DNA of 64,000 nucleotides from an uncultured Paenibacillaceae bacterium. Lineage in GTDB: Bacteria; Bacillota; Bacilli; Paenibacillales; DA-C8. How positions within the stretch are numbered: the first letter of the stretch is position 1; every line of letters begins with the position of its first letter. A program made the translations under genes and the position numbers. Shown piece by piece: positions 46,201 to 54,260 of this stretch. Under the pieces are notes generated by a model. That model was not told where the DNA came from. It worked only from the letters and a program-made list of their open reading frames with translations, and did not search any database. The stretch is from assembly GCA_937957685.1 (NCBI GenBank), contig CALGAO010000029.1:59431-123430 (forward strand), written 5' to 3'.

Positions 46201-47405
46201 TGACGCGCCTCTTCACCCGGCTCCACGCGGCCGCTCAGGTACAGCTCGCTGAGCATGGCGACCGCCTCTTCATCCTCCGGATAGTCGCGCACGAGCTGGA
46301 CGAGGATGCGCTCCGCCGCATAGTCCTCATTATGATAGATGGCCACGCCCGCCAGCTCGCGCAGCAAGAGAGGCGATTCGATCCGCCCCTCATCCGCCGC
46401 TTCCAGCGCCGCCTCGTAGACGGTGCGCCAGCTGTCATCACCTGCGGCGTCGGAGAATGTGATCCGCTCGATCGCCAGCCTGGTCAGCCATTCCAGCTCC
46501 TCCTGCGGCATGTCGGCCTGCTTCGCCGCCTGCTCCTGGATCCTCCGCACGGCTTCCCGGATCATGTTCCGATAGGCGGCCAGCGCCTCCTCCATGATCG
46601 CCGCAAGCTCCTCGCTGAGCGCTTCATCGTAAACGAACGGCTCTTCCCAGTCGGTCTCGAGAGGCTCGAACCATTCCATCATCGTGTCGGAGATGTAATA
46701 TTCGTCAATCTCGGGCACATCGACGCCCGGTTCAGCCGCATCATCCCCGGCGCTGCCTGCTTCCTCATTCGAAGCTCCGGCCTCAGCGGCAGCGTCTTCG
46801 CCTTCCGCGACTCCGGAACCCGCGGCCCCGTCTCCGCCGCTCGCCATCGCGACCTGCACCTCGGAGGAGTCCGCGGCTGGGCCTTCGGTCTTCATCCCCG
46901 TGGCGCCGCGGGACATCGCCTGATCGAGAAGCCTGGACAGCTCCGCCTCATAGCGCTCCACCATCCCGAGCAGTTCTTCCGCCTGCCCGGCCTTGAACCA
47001 CTCGGCCTGCTTCGCCTCCTCAGCCGCTTCCTTCAGCAGCCGATAGGCTCGCTCCGTCTGGCCATCGTTCAGATAAGCGAGTCCGAGCAGCCACTTGCGA
47101 TCGACGCTCGGACTCTCCTCCCATGCCCGTTTGATGAGCTGCAGCGATTGCAGGGAATTATCCTGCCCGAGCGAGTCCGCCAGCATGTAGATCTCCGTTG
47201 CCTGGGAGATCTCGATCGACCTGGAGTCATAGCTTGATGTCACCTGGATGGCAGCGAGCAAACCTGTGATCAAGCCGACAGCCACCCACCCGGTATATCG
47301 GTTGATTCGCACCTGCGGGCGGTAGACGCGGATCGCGGCCATCACCGCGATCACACACAGCACAGCCGCGATGCTGATGCTGATCAGGATCCAACTATTG
47401 GCCAT
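43215..47405 (-). CDS. Very large membrane-anchored vWA-domain protein
   Basis: A 1396-residue protein. Two N-terminal membrane helices (about 5-24 and 40-58) precede a TPR-like helical region, an Ala/Gly/Glu low-complexity stretch (about 175-235) and a long Glu/Arg-rich helical part to about 520. The vWA domain (about 630-800) shows the MIDAS motif VVIDVSGSM, the Thr in GGGTNITSAL and the Asp in FTDGEDD, so metal-dependent adhesion is intact. The last 550 residues are beta-rich with repeated SLQF/KLTF-like strands and no family I recognise. GAGGTGACAGCAA precedes the ATG, which overlaps the upstream zinc-ribbon gene by 11 bp. Function unknown. Confidence 0.88.
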   Translation of the reverse strand: MANSWILISISIAAVLCVIAVMAAIRVYRPQVRINRYTGWVAVGLITGLLAAIQVTSSYDSRSIEISQATEIYMLADSLGQDNSLQSLQLIKRAWEESPSVDRKWLLGLAYLNDGQTERAYRLLKEAAEEAKQAEWFKAGQAEELLGMVERYEAELSRLLDQAMSRGATGMKTEGPAADSSEVQVAMASGGDGAAGSGVAEGEDAAAEAGASNEEAGSAGDDAAEPGVDVPEIDEYYISDTMMEWFEPLETDWEEPFVYDEALSEELAAIMEEALAAYRNMIREAVRRIQEQAAKQADMPQEELEWLTRLAIERITFSDAAGDDSWRTVYEAALEAADEGRIESPLLLRELAGVAIYHNEDYAAERILVQLVRDYPEDEEAVAMLSELYLSGRVEPGEEARQLPQYPIAEERALERWLQEQRKQAEEQLQELESGLSERILGRAEDYVPDELAYAIVEPLVNDDSDFRLDARLSRYYFNTGDLDKAAKMIDSMSGKTDQMSIGQQRSMQQLEHQSELTGMDILDEAKRDAQIRAREDVYQAVHSPRQSYDPTIEDSSFAYYMQEQLRLEARRSIVITSVDANEECGQVVLYVRAENVDELTKSALMLADNGVPIKDFKLEKVGQAVYHSRAIGVVIDVSGSMEGDRIEAAKTATSGFMGNLKSFERAELVAFSDSPHLVQEMTGNIAALQAAVSSLEAGGGTNITSALQYELSNISGQSGQRVVIIFTDGEDDMFSRPESRARIIALANSIGTPVFAVGFGAGYDTLSEVASATGEQFIAASNIAAIVRGFDDIAKTLERTYTITYKLDPMEKGLHQVVLTKGEMTAEKEYRIGESAGLGDSYGGEEIDQVERDDRFLIQQVLPGTVQLDASAGASVTLEGLGLDQTKKLYLGKLKVDFKVKNGSLQFSLPRDLKEGKYTITAHAADGRKTEAELTVLEPGMEQSVQFGWATVYGRWIEAKGQEVRISGNSSVDHFLYTSGSSDEMVLTNREQLTFNGLHIAVDKTQIPFLGQAAMSAQQAADRLISPKVTLKLLNHGEMFAVSYGGADKLTFRRMGLEFTVSTMYYYALKGDGAGRLEAKMGLSGWNTVAQASANVRLLQGIKFPYVPDATVLATFYPNNLAIKGDVGLESVGYQTMFQADDVTLGIEYEFRTSRLLLSGGFKQIEVLGRPLSAGPIKGAKITLGWENGSLVPKAYGVTVTGNGIPLGATGLTMNRFGLLLDFTNARTGNLEIGLGTVVDKVRPFLEKLNRISILGYKPFDIDPDKVSLLSLGANLGVKYFLTSDWEAYGNVSAKVFGFNVADRSFRVNRNLMEFGARFDLVLLVDGKLAIVYSDPSKSNHLTVGQNGKVTGPWIDLKMKWIAVPAQISASAYSFTGKAGGFDVNYSMGEFNVYK

Positions 47406-48150
47406 TTGCTGTCACCTCTCTTGCTGTTCGATGCATGCCAAAGCCGGAAGCCCACAGCTTCCCCGCGCCCGCTGCGATCAGGCTGATAATGGCCGTCTGG
47501 AGCGCCGCCTGCAGCGGAGCATGCCCCAGACGCTGCGCACCGGCGAGTTCCATCCCGATGCTGATCGCCGATATCTCCGCGGCCACCGCCGCGAAGAGGC
47601 CCGCTCCAAGAGCGAACACCACGATATCCAGCCAGCTGGCGCGCCCTGCCAGACGGAACGTGCCGTACACGACGAGCAGCAGCATGCTCCATACATGCCA
47701 ATTGCTGCGAGCAGCTGCGGCCAGTGCCGCAACCGCCGGCTCACCCGCTGCCCCGCCGTCCGACGACAGCCCTGTTACAAGATGGAGTTTCATCGGCGCA
47801 AGACGCAGGGCGTCCGCCAGCATGGCTCCTTCCAGATGTACCGTTCCGCCGGTCGCATACAGCCACTCCTGCATGAGGAAGGCCGGCATGCCGGCCAGCA
47901 GGGCCGGATCCGCCCCGTACATCTGCCATTGCTGGACGAGGCTGGCCGGCGGCTGCTCATAGAACGACATCGGGTCCGACATGAACCAGACGACGGGGAT
48001 CAGGATCCCGATGAGCAGCATGACCGCACACACCCATGTCGCCCAGCGGGCGAAGAGTCGCACACCGCCGCCGAGATTCGGCAAGCGGCTGTCCGTTGAC
48101 TTCGTGCCGCGGCTTCCGCGGCGGGCTTGTCCAGCCAGGAGCCACCGCAT
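47395..48150 (-). CDS. C-terminal part of a zinc-ribbon membrane protein (split by frameshift)
   Basis: This frame holds four or five hydrophobic segments (for example WVCAVMLLIGILIPVVWFM and ALQTAIISLIAAGAG) and ends 11 bp inside the vWA gene. The ATG at 48150 has no ribosome binding site. Its start overlaps the frame of the upstream piece at LYAV / RWLLAGQARRG, and the two together read as one continuous membrane protein. The listed start is therefore probably not real. Confidence 0.6.
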   Translation of the reverse strand: MRWLLAGQARRGSRGTKSTDSRLPNLGGGVRLFARWATWVCAVMLLIGILIPVVWFMSDPMSFYEQPPASLVQQWQMYGADPALLAGMPAFLMQEWLYATGGTVHLEGAMLADALRLAPMKLHLVTGLSSDGGAAGEPAVAALAAAARSNWHVWSMLLLVVYGTFRLAGRASWLDIVVFALGAGLFAAVAAEISAISIGMELAGAQRLGHAPLQAALQTAIISLIAAGAGKLWASGFGMHRTAREVTANGQ

Positions 48151-49033
48151 ACAGAGCAGCCGCTTGCCACCAGGCGGACAGGAAAGGAACCGAATCCCGC
48201 ATCGTCAGATCGGCAAGCTCCGACGACGGGTCCCAGCTGTACCGGGGACTGAAAAGGCCGAGCAGCAGCGCGATGACCAGACCGTAGATGACGGCCTGTC
48301 CGATGACTGCCGCAGTCCGCTTCCCGATCCCGGCGCCGGTTCCGCCTCGACGCGCCAACCAGACCGCATGGATCCTATGTATGATGAAGATCAGCAGAAA
48401 GGCGATCAACATGATCCCGACAAGCGGCAGGCGCAGCTCATAGACCAGACCGCCTTCAATGCCCGATGCCGCGCTACCCCAGGAAGTCCGGATCTGTCCG
48501 GCATGAGCCTGCGCCAGCACATGCCACCAGGACCATCGGTAGGTGTCCGCCACCGCCAGGGCTTCCGCCTCGTACCAGCCCCAGACGTTGCCATATAACC
48601 GGTAAATCCAGGACGACAGGAACCTGCTGGAGGCAAGCCATACCCCCAGCGCGATGCTGGATGCGACCATCGCTCCGGCGCTGACCAACGGCAAGAGCAG
48701 AGGCGCGCCGAACCGGGCCCACCCCCATCCAGCGGATGCGGCAACGGAAACAGCAGAAGAATCCGCCTCTTGCTTGATGGCGGATTCTTCTGTGAGTGCT
48801 GGAGTCTCGACGCCGGCGGAGGCCGCTTCGCCGCAAGCAGCGTCAACTTCAGCTCCCGTCCAGGCTGCGGCCGGCTCCGTCCCGATATGAGGTTCTTCCT
48901 TTTCCGACAGCTCGCAGGCAGGCGCCTGGCGAGGCATGTCTTCAGCCTCCATATCGACAAGCGGCTGGCCGCAATCCGTACAGAAACGATGGTTCTCTCT
49001 TTGTTCCATATGACAATGAGGGCAAATTCTCAT
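47957..49033 (-). CDS. N-terminal part of a zinc-ribbon membrane protein (split by frameshift)
   Basis: Residues 1-25 form a zinc ribbon (CPHC and CTDC). An acidic Ala/Glu linker (about 28-100) leads to three or four membrane helices (about 112-285). After ALYAVA near residue 296 the frame becomes Arg/Pro-rich and non-membrane-like, whereas the next frame continues with hydrophobic helices (the 47395-48150 piece). One surplus base, or two missing, near 48130-48150 would join them into a protein of about 545 residues. AAGGAG precedes the ATG. The pattern (zinc ribbon plus membrane helices) matches many unannotated Bacilli proteins. Function unknown. Confidence 0.75.
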   Translation of the reverse strand: MRICPHCHMEQRENHRFCTDCGQPLVDMEAEDMPRQAPACELSEKEEPHIGTEPAAAWTGAEVDAACGEAASAGVETPALTEESAIKQEADSSAVSVAASAGWGWARFGAPLLLPLVSAGAMVASSIALGVWLASSRFLSSWIYRLYGNVWGWYEAEALAVADTYRWSWWHVLAQAHAGQIRTSWGSAASGIEGGLVYELRLPLVGIMLIAFLLIFIIHRIHAVWLARRGGTGAGIGKRTAAVIGQAVIYGLVIALLLGLFSPRYSWDPSSELADLTMRDSVPFLSAWWQAAALYAVAPGWTSPPRKPRHEVNGQPLAESRRRCATLRPLGDMGVCGHAAHRDPDPRRLVHVGPDVVL

Positions 49034-49079
49034 AGCTGTCTCCTTTGTTGCGTATGATCTCGGAAGTCAAGCAAGCCCT

Positions 49080-49469
49080 TCACTCATTGACCTTGGCCGA
49101 ATACAGGAAAGCGCCGACTGTCAGCGCAGCGAAGATGGCCGCGCGCAAGATGCTGCCGAATGAAAATCCCGCGAACGGGTACAGATACTGAACGATGTAA
49201 ATGAGCAGTCCGTAAGGCAGATACTTCACATTCCGGCTGATCAGTGTGAGCAAGAGCCCGAGCAGAAATGCCCAGTACGCGATTGAGTTGAAGATGGCCA
49301 TCACATGGATATAGCGGTTCGCGAGATCGGTAACGATCTGATAGACGAACATATAGCCCACGCTGATAAACATGATGTAGAGATGGAAAGGCGCGATCAG
49401 GTTGATGAGGCTGTATTGACCCAGCCAATTCCGCAGCGCGTTTCTGACTTCTGTAAATGGATGATTCAT
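49080..49469 (-). CDS. Small hypothetical membrane protein
   Basis: A 129-residue protein with three or four membrane helices (about 25-48, 58-78, 80-100 and 105-122) separated by short basic loops. No family is recognised. GGGGGG lies before the ATG at 49469; a TTG one codon earlier is the alternative. It sits between two zinc-ribbon genes, 21 bp after the first, in the vWA operon. Confidence 0.8.
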   Translation of the reverse strand: MNHPFTEVRNALRNWLGQYSLINLIAPFHLYIMFISVGYMFVYQIVTDLANRYIHVMAIFNSIAYWAFLLGLLLTLISRNVKYLPYGLLIYIVQYLYPFAGFSFGSILRAAIFAALTVGAFLYSAKVNE

Positions 49470-49490
49470 CAATTTCCCCCCTTTACGAGA

Positions 49491-49988
49491 TTATTCGTTG
49501 TCGTCCGTCACCAGCGTATGTCCGCAATGGCCGCAGAACTTCTTGCCTGGCGTAACCAACTTGCCGCAGCTCGGGCATGTCGCTTCCGTCTCATAAACGG
49601 CTTCCCAGGATTCCAACTGGGCCGGTACTTCCTGAATCTCAATCCTGGCTCCGCACTCCGAACAGAACTTGTCTTCACGAGAGTTCACATGTCCGCAGCT
49701 GGTGCAAACATATTCGTCCCTGAGCTCCCGAATCTTGCTTTCGATCTGTTCGATCTCCTGTTTCTTCTCGATGATATTCTTCGACCATTCCAGGCATTCT
49801 GCCGGCAATTCCGCACTTCCCTGGCTGATCTGCGCATGCACGGCTTCTCCGATCAGCGTATACAGGCGAGTAATCTCCTTATTGATCGATGAGATCTGCA
49901 GCTTCAGACGGTTCACCTCAACCGTAATCTGCGCCTTTTTGCTTGCCTCCTGCGCTCCTTGCTTGAGCTTGTCAAAGAATCCTGCCAT
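49491..49988 (-). CDS. Coiled-coil protein with two zinc ribbons
   Basis: A 165-residue protein. The N-terminal helical/coiled-coil part (about 1-90, FDKLKQGAQEASKKAQITVEVNR and IEKKQEIEQIESKIREL) precedes two C4 zinc ribbons: CTSC/CSEC (about 95-115) and CPSC/CGHC (about 137-155). It resembles zinc-ribbon adaptor proteins that often begin operons of envelope genes in Firmicutes. AGGAGG lies ten bases before the ATG. It is the first gene of the vWA operon. No enzymatic motif is seen. Confidence 0.85.
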   Translation of the reverse strand: MAGFFDKLKQGAQEASKKAQITVEVNRLKLQISSINKEITRLYTLIGEAVHAQISQGSAELPAECLEWSKNIIEKKQEIEQIESKIRELRDEYVCTSCGHVNSREDKFCSECGARIEIQEVPAQLESWEAVYETEATCPSCGKLVTPGKKFCGHCGHTLVTDDNE

Positions 49989-50052
49989 TTTCTGTCATCC
50001 TCCTGTTGTCGATACCCTTATGTGATGCGGGTATATAACCCTACTCATTCTA

Positions 50053-50086
50053 CTACAAAAAAGTCGAATTGTGTCCGATTTTGTAG
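50053..50086. promoter_or_regulatory. Inverted repeat between the vWA operon and yebC
   Basis: CTACAAAA (50053-50060) and TTTTGTAG (50079-50086) are perfect inverted repeats with centres 26 bp apart, with further partial symmetry inside. They lie about 65 bp before the first gene of the vWA operon and 200 bp before yebC. An operator is likely but no regulator is evident. Confidence 0.5.
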
Positions 50087-50285
50087 AAAGATGTGGGGGC
50101 AGAGGAATAGAAATAATTGGTTGCGTGCAGTTCCAGATCAGATGGGGATGGTTCCTTGTGTCCGGCGCGGATCAGAACGTATAATGAAGGTTGGAAGGTT
50201 TTCCGGGAATGTCGAGTTATGATAAACTTATGATTTGATTCGGATGATTATCCTCGAAAATTAGGATCGAAAGTGAGTTGGAATT

Positions 50286-51005
50286 ATGGGGCGCAAATGG
50301 AACAATATCAAGGACAAAAAAGCCGCTAAAGATACCAACACCAGCCGCATCTACGCGAAGTTCGGCCGCGAGCTGTATGTGGCTGCGAGGCGCGGTGAAC
50401 CCGATCCGGAGATTAATCAGGCCCTGAGAATGGTGATTGAACGTGCCAAGACCTACAACGTCCCCAAAGCGATCATCGACCGGGCGATCGAGAAGGCCAA
50501 GGGCAACTCCGATGAGACGTTCGAGGAGCTGCGCTACGAAGGCTTCGGTCCTGACGGATCCATGATCATCGTGGATACCTTGACCAACAATGTGAACCGC
50601 ACGGCGGCCGAGGTGCGCGCTGCCTTCAACAAGAACGGCGGCAACATGGGCGTCAACGGCTCGGTATCCTACATGTTCGACGCGACGGCCGTGCTCGGCG
50701 TTGAGGGCAAGACGGCGGAGGAAGTGCTGGAGCTGCTGATGGAAGCCGACGTGGATGTGCGCGATATCATCGAAGAGGACGACTCGGTGATCGTATACGC
50801 GGAGCCGGATCAGTTCCACGAGGTGCAGCGCGCTTTCAGGAACGCCGGGATCACCGAATTCACCGTGGCGGAGCTGACGATGCTGGCGAAGAACGATGTT
50901 GTGCTGACCGGCGAGGCGCGCGCCCAGTTCGAGAAGCTGATCGACGCGCTGGATGATCTGGAGGATGTGCAGCAGATCTATCACAACGTCGATCTGGATG
51001 AGTAG
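50286..51005 (+). CDS. YebC/PmpR-family protein (YeeI type)
   Basis: A 239-residue protein of the YebC family, begun by [20 protein letters not shown], with the conserved YEGFGPDG and NGSVSYMF blocks. YebC-type members have been described as transcriptional regulators and, more recently, as translation factors that help ribosomes at proline stretches. The YeeI-like subgroup lacks the short KAS spacing seen in E. coli YebC. The ribosome binding site (GTGAG) is weak. It is divergent from the vWA operon. Confidence 0.95.
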   Translation: MGRKWNNIKDKKAAKDTNTSRIYAKFGRELYVAARRGEPDPEINQALRMVIERAKTYNVPKAIIDRAIEKAKGNSDETFEELRYEGFGPDGSMIIVDTLTNNVNRTAAEVRAAFNKNGGNMGVNGSVSYMFDATAVLGVEGKTAEEVLELLMEADVDVRDIIEEDDSVIVYAEPDQFHEVQRAFRNAGITEFTVAELTMLAKNDVVLTGEARAQFEKLIDALDDLEDVQQIYHNVDLDE

Positions 51006-51046
51006 ACCAACAGGCAGGCGGCGATCACGGCCTGCTTCAGAACACG

Positions 51047-51141
51047 AACAGCGGAAGACAGCCTGCTCCGATCCGCGCCAACCGGTACTGACCAGGACCC
51101 GTGGTTGGCCGGCATCGGGCATGCCGTTCTTCCGCTGTTTT
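51047..51141 (+). terminator. Long hairpin terminator after yebC
   Basis: AACAGCGGAAGA (51047-51058) and TCTTCCGCTGTT (51128-51139) are perfect 12-bp arms followed by TTTT. The inner 70 bases can extend the stem imperfectly (CCGATCCGCGCCAACC with GGTTGGCCGGCATCGG). It also covers the 3' end of the convergent GH43 gene. Confidence 0.75.
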
Positions 51142-51151
51142 GCTTGCCGCG

Positions 51152-53773
51152 TTACTGCACCGCGTGCGCGAGTTCCGCGATCTCGGACTGGTCGAGCACG
51201 CCGTCATAGATGCGCAGTTCATCGATCATACCCTGAAAGGGCGGATCCCACCAATTGACGCCCAGGCTGAAGTTCGAGCCGGACGAGGTGAACACATCCG
51301 GGAAGTTGGTGCCGCTAAACTTCTGCTCCCCGTTCACATAGAAGCGAACCGTTCCCTTATCCACGGTCAGCGCCACATGCGTCCACTCATCCGTATCCAC
51401 CGTCATGCCGCTCGTCCCGTCGTACCAGCGGCTGCTGCCGGACCAGACCATCGTCTGATGATCGATCGGCCCGTCGGGCACGATGCTGACCCAGTTGTTG
51501 CTATCACGCGCTCCGAAGAACGTCGTCGTGAACTGCGTCAGCTCCGTCGGGTGAATCCACAGCGACACGGTGTACTGATTGCCGACGATGAGTCCATTCG
51601 GCAGCCGAATGCCGGAGTTGCCGTCGAACACGGCGGCCTGACCGACCACGCCATCCGCATACGTGATCGAACCTCCCGTATTGTCGATCCGGTCCCCGGT
51701 CACCGAGCCGGCCGATTGACGGCCCGTGGTATCCTGAAGCTCGCCTTCGAACGGATAATGTGCCTTCAGCCCGACCTGGATCTCGGGAAGCACCGAGACG
51801 TCGAACGATTTGGTCGCCGTGGCGCTTCCCTTCGTGATCGTGGCCGTCAGCGTCGCCTTCCCGGCCTCCGATCCGGCAGGCGGCCTGGTGACGATGCCGG
51901 TGTCCGTCACGATATCCGGCGCCGAGCTGGACCAGGTGATGGTCGCGCCATCAGCCCCTTCCGTTGGCAGCGTCAGGTTGGTGACAACGGCCAGCGTTTC
52001 GATCCGCAGCTCCTGCTCGATCGCCGCCACGATCTCCTCGTCCGTTCGCTCGGGGATCTTGCTCCCCCACAGCGTCATGCCTTCCCCATTGAGCGCCGTG
52101 AAGGCCAGCACATAGCTGGCGGTCACCGGATCCCATTGCCAGACATACACACCGTTGTACTCGACATTATTCAGCTTGATGACGGCTTCATACTCGCCGA
52201 TCTTCTGCCAGGTGCCGCTTGCGCTGCCGCTGATCGTGCCATCCGCCTCGAAGCGGATGACCTCCGGCTTCTTGAACGCCGCGAGATTGTCCTTGCCGTG
52301 ATTGATGATCTTGTAACTGCCGATGAGCCAATCCCGCTCGATGTTCTCCAGCGATTCCCCGGCGTAGCGATACGGCGCGGCGATCGGCCAGCCGTCCCTG
52401 GTCATGAAGAGCTGGTGCACGCGCACCTCATGCATCTCGCCCCGCTGCGGGAAGCGCGTATGGAAGACGAGGAACATCTTGCCCAGATCCTCGTCATAGA
52501 GCACCGAATTGTGGCCCGGGGAAGCGTAGCCCACACCCGTGCCGCTGCCCGGGTCGCCGAGCTGCCGCTCGAAGATGAAGTTGCCCATGAGCTTGTTGCC
52601 GTAGGGGGCATTGTCCACACTGCCGGGCAAGACGGCGTTCTGCCCCTTGATGTCGAGATAAGGTCCGTCCGGCTTCTCGGAGCGGAACAGCCGCATGTTG
52701 TAACCGCCATCGGCTCCCAGCCAGCCATAGGTCATATAGAGGTAATAATAGCCCGTGTTGCGGTCATAGACGATATACGGCCCTTCCCCGGACTTGGTGT
52801 ATCCGCCCGCGATCTTCGTGCCGAAGTAGCGGTCGATCATCCGTCCGTCCGGCGTCTCCCCGTCCTCGCCCGGGTAGATCGGCCGGCCGGTCGCCGGATC
52901 GATCTCCAGCAGGAAGATGCCTCCCGACCAGGAGCCGTAGGCCATCCACAGCTTGCCATCGGCGTCATGGAACAGGGTGGCGTCGATCGCATTGGGGTAC
53001 AGGCGATTGTTGTACGCGCCGTTGGCACTGAACCAGTTGTCATTGGGGCCGCTCACCTTGCCCGCTTCGATCAGCTTCGGGATGTTGGTGTTGGTCCATT
53101 TTTTGTTGACATCGCTGTTGTTGTCATAGGCCTCTTCCCGCGTGAATCCGGAGTAGACGATCGTATCCACATATTGATAGGGCCCTTCAATCTCCTTCGA
53201 CACCGCGAAACCGATCGCCGAGCGGATGTATGTGGACGAAGCGCTGTAGTAGATCATATAGGCGCCGCGCGTGCCATCGTCATTCACATAGTGCTCGTTC
53301 CAGAAGATCTCGGGCGCCCATACGGCGAATCCTCCCTTGCTGTCCGCATCGTCCTCGCCAGCCCAGCGGAAGGACTCCGCCAGATTGGCGGACAGGTCGC
53401 CGTACAGCTTGTTGCCCGGAGTTGTGTATCCGTTGGTGAAACGCGTCCACGCCATCAGGTCGTCCGACTTCGCCGCCTCGATATGTGTACCGAAGATATA
53501 GTAGGTGCCATCGACCTTGATGATCGACGGGTCATGGACGGATACGTTACGGAAAACAGGTGGTTCAGCATCGTATGTAACGACCGGAGCGGCAGCCGGC
53601 TCCGGACTCTTCACCTGTTCCTGTTCCTGCTCCTGACCCCCGCCGCTGTCCGTGTTCGCGATCGGTACCGGATCATCAGGCTTCTCTCTGTTCAGATAGA
53701 TCACCCCTGCGATAATGATCAGGATCGCGATGACGCCGATCACCGCAATGCCCAGCTTCTTGCTTCGAATCAC
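51152..53773 (-). CDS. GH43 endo-alpha-1,5-L-arabinanase, membrane-anchored, multidomain
   Basis: An 873-residue extracellular glycosidase. An N-terminal membrane anchor (about 7-28) and a Gln/Glu/Pro linker lead to a GH43 five-bladed propeller with the catalytic base Asp in VSVHDPSIIK, the Asp in NAIDATLFHD and the acid Glu in KSGEGPYIVY. A beta domain like that of Bacillus Abn2 follows, then an atrophied bacterial Ig-type domain (TLPTEGADGATITWSSSAPDIV) and a concanavalin-like LamG module (about 665-870). It cleaves arabinan side chains of pectin. The GTG at 53773 has GGAGAGGAGAG upstream. A cre-like site lies in the promoter region. Confidence 0.92.
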   Translation of the reverse strand: MIRSKKLGIAVIGVIAILIIIAGVIYLNREKPDDPVPIANTDSGGGQEQEQEQVKSPEPAAAPVVTYDAEPPVFRNVSVHDPSIIKVDGTYYIFGTHIEAAKSDDLMAWTRFTNGYTTPGNKLYGDLSANLAESFRWAGEDDADSKGGFAVWAPEIFWNEHYVNDDGTRGAYMIYYSASSTYIRSAIGFAVSKEIEGPYQYVDTIVYSGFTREEAYDNNSDVNKKWTNTNIPKLIEAGKVSGPNDNWFSANGAYNNRLYPNAIDATLFHDADGKLWMAYGSWSGGIFLLEIDPATGRPIYPGEDGETPDGRMIDRYFGTKIAGGYTKSGEGPYIVYDRNTGYYYLYMTYGWLGADGGYNMRLFRSEKPDGPYLDIKGQNAVLPGSVDNAPYGNKLMGNFIFERQLGDPGSGTGVGYASPGHNSVLYDEDLGKMFLVFHTRFPQRGEMHEVRVHQLFMTRDGWPIAAPYRYAGESLENIERDWLIGSYKIINHGKDNLAAFKKPEVIRFEADGTISGSASGTWQKIGEYEAVIKLNNVEYNGVYVWQWDPVTASYVLAFTALNGEGMTLWGSKIPERTDEEIVAAIEQELRIETLAVVTNLTLPTEGADGATITWSSSAPDIVTDTGIVTRPPAGSEAGKATLTATITKGSATATKSFDVSVLPEIQVGLKAHYPFEGELQDTTGRQSAGSVTGDRIDNTGGSITYADGVVGQAAVFDGNSGIRLPNGLIVGNQYTVSLWIHPTELTQFTTTFFGARDSNNWVSIVPDGPIDHQTMVWSGSSRWYDGTSGMTVDTDEWTHVALTVDKGTVRFYVNGEQKFSGTNFPDVFTSSGSNFSLGVNWWDPPFQGMIDELRIYDGVLDQSEIAELAHAVQ

Positions 53774-53848
53774 TTGTTCGCTCTCCTCTCCTTGAATGAA
53801 TGATCAGGCTTCGGTCAGTCTTGCTCCGCCACCACCCCCGATGCGGGC

Positions 53849-53862
53849 TTCAAGCGCTTTCA
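53849..53862 (-). promoter_or_regulatory. cre-like site upstream of the arabinanase gene
   Basis: The minus strand reads TGAAAGCGCTTGAA, nearly the ideal CcpA site TGAAAGCGCTTNCA, 76 bp before the GTG start. Catabolite repression of an arabinanase is expected. Confidence 0.75.
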
Positions 53863-53866
53863 AACT

Positions 53867-53898
53867 ATTGTTAATATAATCATGTATAATTTAACAAT
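53867..53898. promoter_or_regulatory. AT-rich inverted repeat next to the arabinanase cre site
   Basis: ATTGTTAA (53867-53874) and TTAACAAT (53891-53898) flank a 16-bp AT-rich centre. It could be a specific operator for an arabinose-type regulator or part of the core promoter. No regulator gene is nearby. Confidence 0.45.
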
Positions 53899-54010
53899 AC
53901 TATAAATCTTATTGCGGTTCAATATGAAGTCAACCTGAATCTGGAACATGGACGGGGTGCGAACCATCAGGACGTGTTCATCTAAGGGCTATCTGAGGGG
54001 AGGGCGGGGG

Positions 54011-54081
54011 ATAAGCAGATTTTTGCTGCATGGCAGAGGATTCAGCAGGTGTCATGGCAGCCATAAACAGATTTTTGCTGC
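54011..54081. repeat. Direct repeat pair, 19 bp, 52 bp apart
   Basis: ATAAGCAGATTTTTGCTGC (54011-54029) recurs as ATAAACAGATTTTTGCTGC (54063-54081) with one change. It lies in the gene-free stretch upstream of the arabinanase gene, directly left of the MITE. Confidence 0.7.
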
Positions 54082-54112
54082 GTACAGGTCATTCAGAAGC
54101 GGCCAATGCAGC

Positions 54113-54251
54113 GGGGCTGTCCGAAAAAAGAAATTTCAGCCCGACCACTGAAAAAGTCAAAACCCAAGAAGGCCGTAAGATTAGCCATTCTTGGGTTCTT
54201 GGTTTTTTATTCGCTCCATTTGAATCTCAAATGGACTTTTGGGACAGCCCC
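54113..54251. mobile_element. IS1182-type MITE or internally deleted IS
   Basis: A 139-bp element bounded by GGGGCTGTCCGAAAA on the left and, inverted, GGGGCTGTCCCAAAA on the right. These 15-bp ends match one another except at one base and resemble IS1182-family terminal repeats. Inside is a hairpin AACCCAAGAA...TTCTTGGGTT followed by a T6 run and a second short palindrome (TCCATTTGA/TCAAATGGA), like the 3' end of an IS1182 copy. There is no transposase. No clear target duplication is seen. Confidence 0.75.
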
Positions 54252-54260
54252 AGACAGTCC

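Noticed and set aside
47957..48150. Overlap of the two zinc-ribbon frames as a true pair of overlapping genes
   Set aside because: The downstream frame has no ribosome binding site and the upstream frame loses its membrane character at the same point, so one broken gene fits better.
51101..53803. Open frame of 900 codons antisense to the GH43 gene
   Set aside because: It mirrors the GH43 codons, has no ribosome binding site and no domain; GC-rich genes leave long antisense frames open.
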